Positions 37,883-48,619 of a DNA stretch of 64,000 bases are shown piece by piece. The translations under genes were made by a program, and so were the position numbers. This DNA comes from Mantis religiosa (Eukaryota; Arthropoda; Insecta; Mantodea; Mantidae). Below the pieces are notes generated by a model. It worked only from the letters and a program-made list of their open reading frames with translations. It was not told the origin of the DNA and did no database searches. The first letter of the stretch is position 1. The number at the start of each line of letters is the position of its first letter. The DNA is taken from the NCBI GenBank assembly GCA_030765055.1, contig CM060947.1, forward strand, positions 218,635,271 through 218,699,270, read 5' to 3'.

Positions 37883-38395
37883 CAAGGGGCGTCCAGAAAG
37901 TAAGTTCTGTTTCAATTTATCTCCGCTGCAGCGCTGCTATCGCAGTTCCGCACATGCGTGCTAGACGCTCTGTATCAAGAAGGAACATGCGCCATTGTGA
38001 GATCGCTGTCAGCCACGTACACTTGGTTTGCTTGTTTACAATGTCGGTGTTGATAGAAAATCCCGCCACTTGTGATTCGTTTTCTGAATGCTAGGATTGC
38101 GCCGCGCAATACAGAATAAGCTCCGAGGAATGCTTTCAAAAGGTGTTGTGTTTCTTCACGACAACGCACGGCCACATTGCAAATGCGATGAAAAACATTC
38201 TACAGGGACGTGTTTGACCACCTCCCGTACAGCCCTGACCTCGCTCCTAGCGACTTTCATCTGGTTTTGTATCTCAAATCTTTCCAACTGGTTGAAGACA
38301 CAGGCGGCAAACTTCTATGAAGAAGGCAATTTTTCTGTATATGTACACAATTTAATTTTATTACCAAACAGAACTTACTTTCTGGACGTACCTCG
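37883..38395 (+). mobile_element. Mariner internal-deletion derivative (513 bp), third family
   Basis: The ends match as inverted repeats over 30 bases with three mismatches. Left: CAAGGGGCGTCCAGAAAGTA then AGTTCTGTTT. Right, reverse-complemented: CGAGGTACGTCCAGAAAGTA then AGTTCTGTTT. TA flanks lie at 37881-37882 and 38396-38397. Only the 5' untranslated part and a stretch of the transposase C-terminus remain. Confidence 0.92.
38098..38330 (+). pseudogene. Mariner transposase C-terminal fragment
   Basis: RRAIQNKLRGMLSKGVVFLH leads into the second catalytic block HDNARPH (about 38158-38178). After a frame change the sequence reads VFDHLPYSPDLAPSDFHL (about 38206-38262), which holds the third catalytic Asp, and then LVLYLKSFQLVEDTGGK. 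The first half of the protein, including the HTH domains and the first Asp, has been deleted between the 5' leader and residue RRAIQ. Non-autonomous. Confidence 0.85.
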
Positions 38396-38397
38396 TA

Positions 38398-39799
38398 TTT
38401 AAGTTCAATATCCAAAATTGCGACACGGAACTTTCAAGAAAATCCCCCCACCCTTAACTACACTTTACATGGACAATTTATTGAAAATTTTTATTTTCTC
38501 AAAAATGGCTCCAACGCCTTTGGTTAAATATATGTCTAAAACATGTTCGTGACAAATGAGTTGTGCATTTTTAATTTTCAGGAAATAGTCCCTGAAGTCC
38601 TGAATGACTTTTTCATAACTGGTTAAGCTGTAAGAGATGGATAAAATATAACTACACAAAATGTAGATACATTTTTTTTTTCCTTACTGTGGAGTTCACC
38701 ATTTTCAAGGTTACCTAGTGATTTTTATTATTAGTTTCAATTTTGAAATGCTTAGTCAAAGTCACCACAAAGAGACAGCCCTTAAAAGATTTGATCACAG
38801 CTTAACCCTATCCTGCTGCATGCACAAGGAAATATACAACACATCTACAAGTACTTCTTCTATATTAAGGTGAAGTTGTTATAAAAGTTTTTGTTTAAAG
38901 AATAAAATAATGTAAATGCAATATCAGACATATTTTTAAAGTAGGAAGTGTCAAAATTAAAGCGGAAATAATTCGAGGTACACGTTAGCAATCTTAAAAT
39001 ACCTGCAGTTCAAACTGTGAAGGAGAACATGTTCGAAAAACACTTTTTAGAATAATGTAGATATTCTGTATATTCTATCAGCAGACGTTACATTCTTTGG
39101 AAAACAGGAATTGCAAGGAACTTGGCATCTATCCTACATTTTGTGATTTTCTTTAGTCTAGACAAACTTGCTTAAAGTGGAAGTGGTTGTGGCGACAGTG
39201 GAAGTCGGTACAATTCTTCAATGGTAGGTATCCAAAAATAGATGTCGAGAAACTTATACCTTGTATACACTGGAGACCTACTTGCTTTGACATACATGCA
39301 CGTCTCTTGCACCTCATCGGGGGCATTGCGTCTGCTGTTTGCTGACATGGACTCCTGACAGCCAGACGACATCCAATTAAAGTCGTGGTGACACGATGAG
39401 AATTCTCGAAGACGGAAAACCGTAATACACAGTTTCAAGCTCAAGGTGTTATAAAAACAAATCTAAACGTTGTTAAAGACATTCATCATTTCGAAGAAAC
39501 ATAGAAAGCCTGAAACCCGGATGACGATGTAAGAAGTTCTACGCAATTCAATTCTCAGTATATGTCTGCAGTCTTGTGCATACATATTATAGGGATACTT
39601 CAACTTAATATTCATGACTGTCTAAAAATAATTTGCCAACACATGTTGGAAATGACTTCATTTTGCTCGTAGGAGCTTTCAGGCTCTTCAGCACATATTC
39701 TTGCTTGAAAAAATTGTATCATAAATAACCAATATTCCTATTTCTATGTGCATAATGTTGAAACCTAACAAAGATTAATGGATCAATGATTATACTTTC
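38398..39799. other. Unassigned stretch
   Basis: AT-rich with a T11 run near 38671-38681. Nothing recognised. Confidence 0.3.
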
Positions 39800-40058
39800 A
39801 GTTCCATTTATGCCCTTAACTGCAATGGGCACATCGTGGCCATTTTTTACTTTTGGAACATTGCCTATTGGCAGTGGTGCTAGCTCGTATACACTTATTG
39901 GGTTTCTGGATTTTCTGTCGGCTTTATAAATTAGATGCCACATTCACACTTCCAGACTCTGGTGAAAATAAAGAATAATCTTGGCTAGAGAGAAATTCCC
40001 CCAACCAGAAATCGAATCCGAAAACACTAACAGCAGGCAGCTCTTCTACCTATGAGCT

Positions 40059-40061
<3 letters not shown>
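39800..40061 (-). mobile_element. tRNA-derived SINE, family 3
   Basis: GTTCCATTTATGCCCTTAAC, TTTTGGAACATTGCCTATTG, TTGGGTTTCTGG, CTTCCAGACTCTGGTG and the degraded B-box complement GAAATCGAATCCGAAAAC are followed by the tRNA head complement CAGGCAGCTCTTCTACC and TATGAGCTAG. It abuts a T40 run. Confidence 0.68.

Positions 40062-40101
<40 letters not shown>
40062..40101. repeat. T40 homopolymer
   Basis: Starts immediately after the tRNA head of the family 3 SINE. It may be the reverse complement of a poly-A tail from a retroposon whose body lies to the right, but nothing recognisable follows. Confidence 0.95.
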
Positions 40102-40848
40102 CATTTCTTTCAAAATGCATCCTCTTTTTCTCACAAAGCAGCAATAGTCTGCAATGGTACAGGCATTTCTGCTTTTAAGACTGGCGACAAAAATTTACCA
40201 TCGTTTTCTGAAGAACTGAACACTTCTAGGAGATATTTTGTGTCCCTAGCTCTTCACATATCTAAGACTTAGAAGTTTCCAGAAAAACAAGGGGGAGGGA
40301 GGGCCAAATTACATCTCCAAACTAGGAAATTCAGTAGCACTTCATATCAAGTGGATGCGTTTTATATTCTAAAACAACCAACACTGTGACATTCTTTACG
40401 ACTTTAGGTGACTCAGCAAGCTGTCGAATATTAGGCTTAGAAAGACTGGCCATAAAAAAAAAAAAAAAAAAAAAAATCTGTTTTACAGAGCAAAATAGTT
40501 GAGACAAAAGCGACAGATTTCGAGCACCATGCCATTACGTAAAATCAAACTCACAGTTTGCGATTCGGGAATATAACCAAACCAGACCATCTGTCTGGCA
40601 AACACCAACAAATAACTTACGGAATTACATGGCATATTCAGGGGGTCAACTAGCGGAAACGGCTAAGACGTATTTAGATTTTTGTGCAGTTTTATTCACT
40701 GGAATTTTCTTTTAATTTGAATTAAGTTTTATCATTTTAAATCACTTAACAAGGGGAAAAAGCAATTCCTGCACGGTTTGTAGTAGAGAAAAACATTAGC
40801 CTATAGTTTAGGAAAATGTTGTACAACAAGTTGTGTTACTGTGAAATA
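40102..40848. other. Unassigned stretch
   Basis: Contains an A23 run at 40454-40476. No recognised element. Confidence 0.3.
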
Positions 40849-41714
40849 CGAGGACTGTTCAATAAAGAATGATCACATTTTTTTTTAAGAACGTACCTTT
40901 ACTCATCCTCATAATTTTGATGGTCCTTCTCAAAATAGTCTCCTCTGAATGCGATGCACTTGTCCCAGCGTTTCTGCCAGTCTTCAAACACATGCTGGAA
41001 AGAATTTTTGACATATCCTTCAAAATCGCCTCCGCAGCCTTCACCACTGCTTTTAATGATGAATAATGTCTCCCACGAAGACGTTTCTTCAAGTTAAGGA
41101 ATAGAAAATGTTCACATAGGGCTAAATCCGGACTATAGGGAGAGTGAGGGATGCACTTCAAGTTGATTTTTGCAAGATATTCGGCAACATTGGCAATATG
41201 CGGCCCGCATTATCGAGGTGCAGCATCCAGTCTGCTTCATGGAAATGTGGTCTTTTGCGCCTGATATGGACTTGCTATGTTTTGAGGACATCCCTGTAGT
41301 ATTGTCCAGTTACTGATGTGTGTGCAGGTACAACACGCTGATAAAACATTCCATGAATATCAAAGAATGAGATGACAATAACTTTCCCAGCAGAAGCAAC
41401 CACCTTTGCTTTTTGGGGGGTTGGTGATGAAGGGGATTTTCACACTGAGCTTTGCTATTTGCTCTCAGGATGAAAATGATATAGCCAAGTTTCATAAGCA
41501 GCGATTACGTTTGAAAGAAACTCCGGATCTTGCTGTAACATCAACTTTAACTGCATGTTACCCCATTGCAGCTGTAGGCGATACTGAATGTCTGAACTTG
41601 CCTGGTTCTCACAGGCGGGAACAAGGAGTACCAACAATGAAACTACTACGGCGTGTTTGTTTCACATTAAGCTAACAGAATATAATATGATTGAATTTTA
41701 GTGAACAGCCCTCG
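40849..41714 (-). mobile_element. Internally deleted mariner (866 bp), same subfamily as 27442-28755
   Basis: The left end CGAGGACTGTTCAATAAAGA then ATGATC matches the terminal repeat of the full-length copy with one change. The right end GAACAGCCCTCG (41703-41714) retains only the outer part clearly. TA flanks lie at 40847-40848 and 41715-41716. Relative to the 1314 bp copy about 396 bases are missing, corresponding to 27643-28039 of that copy; the junction lies near 41556-41560 and shares about 2 bases of microhomology. Confidence 0.92.
40899..41607 (-). pseudogene. Mariner transposase, internally deleted and broken
   Basis: The frame order on the minus strand is: a short N-terminus (ACENQASSD), the deletion junction, then NMQLKLMLQQDPEFLSNVI and AAYETWLYHFHPESK. 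The last is the first catalytic region, with its usual GDE changed to AYE. PPKKQRWLLLLGK and SLIFMECFI follow. A broken second block near 41200-41225 comes before PYSPDLALCEHFLF, in which the last catalytic position reads E, and the end is ETILRRTIKIMRMSK in a shifted frame. Frameshifts and stops occur throughout. Confidence 0.85.
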
Positions 41715-41716
41715 TA

Positions 41717-42900
41717 TTACTTCTTCAGTGTACTTGTCATGTTTCTTTACAAATGCGAGTTTTTCTCCAATTTTGACATAAAGGACTTTTTTTTTTTTTT
41801 TTTTTATTAATGAGATTTTCTCCTATATATGTCCAACTTTAACACACGCCACCGGAGACAGTTAAAATTAAACTTTAGGATGACAGTTTAGCTCATGGTT
41901 CCGATAATCAACCTTTCTCCTGGTGATTTATTGCTTTCTACCAGTTGTCCAAAAATTCAGTTGCAGGTTGCAATGTTAGAATTAGCAATGAAACATAGCT
42001 TCGAACGTATTCTTTTGACTAAACTATCGATGCAGGATGTTCGCATCATGCCAAAAACTAATATCTTGCCCTCAAAAGTATACCTACCTTCAAATAGTGA
42101 ATAGTATAACCTTCAAGAATAATCAACAAATTGCGGAATCCAGATCCTACAAAAGAATGCATTATCTTCCTCTTCCACTTCCACCCCTAATAATAACAGC
42201 ATATACTTGCAAGAAGATAGAAAGTCAACTTTTGAGTTAAATAATAAATGTACGCTTTAAAGCTTCTCATTACATGTTCGCTGAAGTTATCGTCTTAGCC
42301 AATACCAGAGCGGAAGCAGAAAATAAATCTATCTTTTTGTGGGTTATATTACATAACCTTAGTCGTTTATTGTCGCGCAAGAAATAAAACTAGCATGCTA
42401 TATAAGAAGGGCTTGCATTTTTCTTAATGGCTTCTAAATGTTAATTCACATGTGGCATAACTAAAAAATAAAAATCTTATCAAAGAACTTAAAAGAAGCT
42501 TATCTGAATCATGTCAAATTTTCAGTTTTTATAATTTGGATGGCTTCATGGGAAGGACAAGCATATAGTAAGTTTTAACATGGAATAGAGACTTAACACC
42601 CCCTTAAGGTGATATTACGTAATGTGAGCTCTAAAATTTCCCGGTTTCCCGGAATAGGATTTCAGGATAGGTAAACCACAGAAAGATCCTTTCCCGCAAA
42701 TTACTCAGCCAAAATTGATACTCGGGTCCTCGTAATTGCAAGCAGCGTGCCAACTACGTATTTCACAATGTATTTTGGTAACGCATGATCAGAGAGAACT
42801 AAGGAAGGCAATGGTTGTGCAGAATTTCGAATAAAAACATGCTTGTTTTTTGTTGCATCCTTGTGGTCAAATGTTAACTATTATGATTCCAACATACACA
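41717..42900. other. Unassigned; possible old SINE at 42590-42770
   Basis: The complement of 42690-42770 contains GAGGACCCGAGTATCAATTT, which could be a decayed tRNA T-arm, but no body could be matched. The rest is AT-rich with a T22 run at about 41787-41808. Confidence 0.25.
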
Positions 42901-43245
42901 AGTGTCCTTGTAATTAATAGAAGCGCGAGGCGCTGTACGTGAGGCGGGGCACGTGCACGATCGTGGCCAGTCATCGTTCAGGAATTCTCCAGCGCTAGAC
43001 GGTGTCGCCGGCACCCCGAACTCCTCCACGAACGTCGACCTCTTCTAAAGATACAACACACTCACTCGTTCGCTCGCTGACTAACGAGGCTGGAAAGGTG
43101 CACCCGCTTTCCAGGGGTGTCCTAAAACTGCGCAAGTCGTCCAACTTTTCGTGGTTCTGCACATTATTTCTGGAGAACGATCAAGCCAAGACTCCCAATC
43201 TTACCTCTGCTGAAGCACTGGAGATAAAAATATTCAGGTAGTTAT
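42901..43245 (+). other. GC-rich island with an unrecognised 79-codon frame
   Basis: From about 42925 composition jumps well above the surroundings. A frame at 43002-43241 encodes 79 residues rich in Ser/Thr/Pro at the start (APRTPPRTSTSSKDTT) and a more ordinary second half (SNFSWFCTLFLENDQAK). AATAAA follows at 43251. It could be an exon, an LTR fragment or a pseudogene; I see no domain or splice pair that decides it. Confidence 0.3.
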
Positions 43246-43584
43246 GTTCTAAATAAAATGGTCTTCATGATATATGGGCGTGAATGTCTTCTCATTCTTT
43301 TGAAAGGAACTTATGTCTACTGGTTACACCGAAACCGGCTGAAGATGAAATCCTAGCTGGAAGGGGTGGCCATGGGGTATGATAAAAATTGATTAACAAA
43401 TTCGTCAAACAAATGCGGATTCAATTCATTTTAAGTACTGCAAAATAATATTTAAAGTTCCTTTCAAATAAGCTGTTTAGACATTAGAAATTGATTTGTC
43501 TGTAATACCTTAAACCAAATTTTTAAAAATTCTGCGAACGCAAAGACCATTCTGCCAGTTAGGTTATGTAAAACATTTGATGGA

Positions 43585-43786
43585 CCTTTGACTCGTATAC
43601 GTGTGGTTGCTGGTAACTTTTTTTTTAATAACTGAATCACGCACTCCCAATCCCATTCATACTTACAGATTCTGTGGAAAATGGGGAATCATCTTGGTTG
43701 GAGAAAAATCCCCACCCCCGGCCGGGAATAGAACCCGGGACTTCTCACACCAGGCAGGTACTCTACCGACTGAGCTACGGGGCTAG
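43585..43786 (-). mobile_element. tRNA-derived SINE, family 3, with a well-preserved tRNA head
   Basis: On the minus strand the head reads GCCCCGTAGCTCAGTCGG then TAGAG (43783-43761), with a T-arm CCGGG TTCTATT CCCGG forming a perfect 5 bp stem near 43737-43721. The acceptor-like ends GCCCCGT and CCGGGGG can pair. The anticodon arm is not intact, so it is not a working tRNA. The body continues GGGGATTTTTCTCC, GATGATTCCCCATTTTCC and GGGAGTGCGTGATTCAG, and stops near 43585, shorter than the 39.8 kb copy. Confidence 0.78.
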
Positions 43787-46463
43787 CTCTGATGGATTTG
43801 TTCATATCTTTTTATTCCCTTTTTATCGAGTAAGAATTAAGAAGTGCACAAAAATCGACTAAACATATCTACCAGTGTCCTTTTACTCCATGCAGCAAAT
43901 AATCTACACCATTTAATGCTAAAGGTCATTACAAATGTAATACCAGCACGTTCCTCTTTAACAATAGTCTAGTGTCACGAGCTTGGGGTACAAAGAGCTT
44001 GATGAATCTTCTCAAGACAGTAAAACCCCGAAGAAATCTCCTTCGCCGTATTACCCTCTAACAGAGTCTGGAACTGGTGATCTATTGAATGTAGCTCGTC
44101 CCACCTCACAGAGGCGGGCTTAGAAATGTGCACTGTCGGAAACAAGTCCCGTTTCCGGACGCCATTAAGATGCCAAAGTCTGCAGGGAGCGCCTAAGTCA
44201 AACAAAGCGTATCGGAACATGCTTGGCATCCCTGTTCAGACCACTTCATTACTACTCACACCCAAGCCTCATGCATGTGTATAAGCGAGCTCGTTCGAGT
44301 GCCTCTTCCTGGGTTGGAGTCCCAACAAGACTTTTAGGGGAATACATACAAGGGGATTGACAACCATTAAACGGGGAAGGGGATATTTCTGGAGTGGCTA
44401 GAATGACATGTCACCTTGATCCGCTTCGTTCCCCCTCCCCCGAAGTATGCTCTCAGATCTGTGTAACAATCTGTCATACATCTCTCTTTTCCATATTTCA
44501 GTACCAGAGTTCGTCAATATCTACACCACTGCTTTTTGATTTCATTGGAGTAACGTTAATTCTTACATCTGAGAAATACACAGCAGGAATAGAGCTATTT
44601 GGGGCTCTCCAAATATAAGGTTCCATTATCTGTTTAAAATAAATCACAATTACAAATATTAGCTGTCAGATTACGGCGAACTAAATCAACAATGGAATAC
44701 TAGCCAATGCTACTACCGAGAATTTAGTTAACCTTAAGGTAAACTAAATCAGAAAACAATTTAGAGCTTTTTTTTTTTCATTTTTTTTCAAGAACATTAA
44801 GAAATTTATGCAGTTGGAGGTGCATTGATTAAAAAACTAACTGAATGACATTGCCTGTTAAGTACATGTTATATACTGATACTATTACTATTTAGTTACG
44901 AACTGGCGTTTTACCAGATAAAATAGCATTCTTGCAAACATGTTATACGATAAATGACCCTGATTGGTCGATATTCCAGGCACCGCTAAAGGTTATTGGT
45001 CAATATCAAATACAAATAGCAGACATAAAAAAAACCTTTAATTTTGTAGTATTTTTCATTATTCAAATTTCACAGAATCACCATCTGAATACGCACTTCC
45101 ATGTGAGGCGCTAACGTGTCTGCTTCTTAATTGTCGAATCCAGTTACTTTACTTTATTTCTCTAAATATTTTCCTTCATCTGGTCAGTACGCGATATTAC
45201 TTAGTTTGGGCTATTCGCTATGCAATTAAAGATAGTTGGTAGATTTATTCTCGTTTTCACTTACTTTAGAATATGTTATACACAAACAATAGGCAAATAA
45301 ACTCCTGTGCCCTTTGAATGACCTCAGTATTTACGGTTTTTCCCAACTTTCTGTAGACAAAGCTTAGAAGGATGGTTCAGGATGAAAGTCTAACAGAAAT
45401 AGTCTCCTCGAGATACCGGAAGTGAATACCTGGGCACCCATCAGTTCCTTTTGGATTCTACAAAAATCGAAGGGACAAGCTATTCACTGACCCCCAGACC
45501 TTATTTGGTTTTGTGCAGTTGCTCGGCAATGCGGCTCCCTGAGATCGATCCAAAGGTTGTCCAGGTTAGCAGAAAAGGAAAACCTGTTTTACTGTCATCT
45601 TCGTCGTGCTTCTTGATGCAACTCCGATGTTCTTGTAAATGGACTGCCTTGGTCACATTTACAGCATGCCCAGTAATATGCAGAACATAAATAATAACCT
45701 CAATTGTGGACATAAACCGCGAGTGACTCAGCAGACTTTAGCGACCCGAATGCAAACCTCAGCGTCACACAGGAAAGATCTGCATCTCGAAACGAAACAT
45801 CTTTTGAGTTTAAGTACTATAAGTACTCTTTCATGCTACATTATGACAGGCCACGGGACAGCACCAGCTGAGTTGACAGGGGTTAAGAACTCTGCTGTGT
45901 AAACACAATCCTTACACTCGCTGACTTCACTATCCCCTGACTGCAATCCATATGTTTGCTATTCACGAGGATTAAGACTATACACATTTGGTTGGAGCTC
46001 TTGATAATCAACTTTGTACACCGTCTTGAAAACAAAATTGAACTTAATTTTCCATGGCATTTAACACAGTAACTACGCATAATTATTTAAGCCATAAAAT
46101 GTTTACGATACTTTAACCACATGATACAAATGAAGTAAGCAGACCAACGTTCAAAAGATCTGGTGCTCCATGAAATTAATCGTTACTTGACATTCGCATT
46201 CGAAGGGTAAAATAACCAAGATTTATACCGGTTCCCAAAATATGAGACGGACTATTATCTCAACCATTAAGGTGGGAAACAACAACCTTTAAAAAGAGAC
46301 TGCAGCACATAAGTCATATCGAACGGTGAATTAGTGAATGGGACAGTTGAGTAAAGTGGAATATGTTTGTTCCATTATTCAATTTGAGAGGTTGACTATT
46401 ACGTAAATTCATCTTTGTATAACGATTAAACATCAAGTTGCAAAGAGTTTAACATTTACACAC
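43787..46463. other. Unassigned stretch
   Basis: 43970-44340 is GC-richer and could be a retroelement fragment on the minus strand (84-codon frame at 44229-43975, no family recognised). 45440-45730 is also GC-richer, with frames of 79 (plus) and 70 (minus) codons overlapping; neither is recognised. The rest is AT-rich. Confidence 0.28.
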
Positions 46464-46906
46464 TGTCACGGTGGCAATGAATGCCTACCGCAAAAGGATT
46501 AAGCGAAAACCATCCCATTTCAATTTCGGAAAATCGAAAATAATAGACTTCCAGAATGTCCCAACCAGGCAATTCGACAGTTTGGTAACCAAAACATACC
46601 TTTCGCGATCCGCTGCCTATAAAAGGGAGCGCAAAGCCCAGTCTAGCAGTTCAGTGCAGTTGTGAGTCGGCCAGCCACAGCAATGTTATGTGAAGAGTTA
46701 GCTGCCTGAGAATCAGTAAGTCAGCGTTAAGTCTGCAAACAGTGTAATTGGTGAGGGTCGAGAAGCTACAACCAGTTGGTGTTGCAATAGGCATAGAAAA
46801 GTTGCTACAGAAAACACTTTTCTTTGTTTATTCGTAAAAAGTGAAAACGATTGTAAGTTAGCACTGGACTAAGATTCTAGTAATAAAGTGAGTTTAATGC
46901 ATCACA
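46464..46906 (+). mobile_element. 5' LTR of a Ty3/gypsy-type retrotransposon
   Basis: Begins TGTCACGGTGGCAATGAAT and ends GCATCACA. It contains CCTATAAAAGGGAGCGC (TATA near 46619), a TTCAGTG initiator-like site about 35 bases on, and AATAAAG near 46883 shortly before the 3' end. Directly after the LTR comes CTGGTGTCAGAAAGG, in the position of a primer-binding site. A broken gag follows, which fixes this as the upstream LTR. The LTR at 14.2 kb shares its 5' end, internal blocks and 3' region. The flank shows no duplication because the downstream LTR is not in place. Confidence 0.7.
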
Positions 46907-46964
46907 CTGGTGTCAGAAAGGGTGATAAGCCACAATGTAGGAAATGCTTGAAAATTATTGGCTA

Positions 46965-48000
46965 ACATGAACAAGATGGGAAGTGAATAATGGCCCTGAA
47001 ATCAGGCAAGGAAACAATATAGTAAAAGATGGAATCTAACATGGAGAAAATGAAATCTGGAATGTAGAAAGTGGACACGGAAATGAGGAATGTGAATTCT
47101 AGAATGGATCAAATGGGATGAGTTATAACTAAAGTGTAATACAGAACAGAAAAATGGAAGAAATGGGCAGAAACTAAGAATGAAATAAAAACTCATTTGG
47201 ATAAAACGGAATCCAAAATAGGAAGTTCGGAAGATGACCAAAATGAATGGTTCTACACTCAGCTGTACCAGGAAGCTGCCTAATACTTCACTGACAGGTT
47301 GCATAATGTCCAGATGCGAGAGCGCGTGATGCTCGGCGAGTGTAAGACCATTCACGACGCGTTGACGGCCGCGTTCAGGATGGAGGCGGCAAAGAAAATA
47401 AAGTTTCCTACCTTGAAGATCAGCTGTATCCGGTAGGCAGGAGATGGAGAAACACAAGGACGTCAACGATCCTTCCGAGATATGTGTGCTCTAGGTGTGA
47501 ATAGTCAGGACACCTAACAAAGGGCTGCCCACGCCAAATCAGTTCTTAGTGCTAGCGTGTGGACAAAATGGTTCAAGCCTAAGATACAAGCAGCTGGCTC
47601 TCAGAGAGTGAGAGCGTTCGACAGAACAGAACTAGAGTCAACTCACGAACGCCTGGGGAGACCAGTAGTAAAGCAGGATGGAGATGCTGACAGCCGGGAC
47701 ATTTGGTGAGGGAATGTCTACGACCAAACCGACGGTCGTCAAGCGGTGAATGTTGAGAATTTGTTCAACAATGACACGTTGTGAAGGACTGTGGACGGCC
47801 AAGTCGACCACCCAGGAGGAAAGGAGCAAGGGCTGGTGTAGTGTGTGGCACGTCGCAGCCGTCTCCACGAGTGACGCTATGTGCCTTGGACAGAAGATTG
47901 GAGAACCTCATCTTGGACGGCGGGATATAGGAAAACAGTACCAGATAGTGGATGTAGCAGTGACCGTGATCAGACCGAGGTTGAGGACTTGCTAAGGAAA
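46965..48000 (+). pseudogene. gag remnant with three CCHC zinc-knuckle-like repeats
   Basis: The first part (46965-47210) is full of ATGGA/GAAATG repeats that translate to a Lys/Glu/Met-rich, probably coiled-coil segment. A conserved capsid-like piece follows: MRERVMLGECKTIHDALTAA (about 47310-47370), then FRMEAAKK. The nucleocapsid region has CSRCE-stop-SGHLTKGC (about 47487-47528), a complete C-x2-C-x4-H-x4-C apart from the stop. A second repeat reads RC-stop-QPGHLVREC (about 47683-47720) with the first Cys replaced. A third has C-x2-F-x4-H-x4-C spacing (about 47752-47793) with the second Cys read as Phe. SPRVTLCALDRRLENLILDG leads toward a protease but pol is absent. Gag packages the element RNA; this copy is dead. 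Confidence 0.72.
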
Positions 48001-48191
48001 TTGGATCGGCTCTAGCAGACAGCGAGTTATGTGAGGCCGAAACAGAGGGGGACATCAAACATTTCGTTTTTATTTGCAACTGAACAACAATAAGCAAGCA
48101 TGCGTGGCTTTCTTTTTTATGCAAGTCCTTTAGCTGAACATCTGTATAGTCCAGGTGCTGTACATAAAAATGATACCACGAATTTAAGTAC

Positions 48192-48193
<2 letters not shown>

Positions 48194-48259
<66 letters not shown>
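48194..48259. repeat. (TA)33 microsatellite
   Basis: Uninterrupted TA dinucleotides of about 66 bp, ending at the TG that could begin the next LTR-like block. Confidence 0.97.
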
Positions 48260-48262
<3 letters not shown>

Positions 48263-48619
48263 GCATGGAACTCCGCTATCTTGCGAAAGGTGCCGACCAA
48301 CGCTCCAAGTGAAGAGATATTGCTGCTAACAAATGGTCTCACCCAGGATAAGCAACAGAACGTTGCTGAGATAACAAAACCTTCTCTCCGCCTTCCGAAA
48401 TATCTATAACTCCCAGAAGTCTAGCGGCTATATAAGGGAGCGTGCGAATTAGTAGCCAACTAGTTAAGTGTTCTGCTGCAACAAAAGGGCATGCACTAGT
48501 ACAAGAGATTAGGGAGGATAGTGCAGCAGGAGGAAGAGGCTGTTTGACACTTATAGTTAGTAACGATAATTAACTGAAGTAACAATGAAATTTGAACGTA
48601 AATTGCATTACTGATTACA
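48259..48619 (+). mobile_element. Possible second LTR
   Basis: Begins TGTAGCATGG right after the TA array. GGCTATATAAGGGAGCGTGC near 48428-48447 is like the TATA block of the 46.5 kb LTR (TATAAAAGGGAGCGC). A possible CA end is CTGATTACA at 48611-48619. The start and end differ from the 46.5 kb LTR, so it is not its partner, and no target-site duplication is seen. Confidence 0.35.

Noticed and set aside
43720..43786. Functional tRNA gene on the minus strand
   Set aside because: The A box and T-arm are good, but the anticodon arm does not fold and a SINE body follows, so it is a SINE head.
47002..47466. 154-codon minus-strand frame, one of the longest in the window
   Set aside because: It is antisense to the gag remnant; the purine-rich gag repeats suppress stops on the other strand.
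47765..48124. 119-codon minus-strand frame
   Set aside because: Antisense to the tail of the gag remnant; no family resemblance.
48100..48312. 70-codon frame with alternating Tyr-Ile
   Set aside because: Translation of the TA microsatellite.
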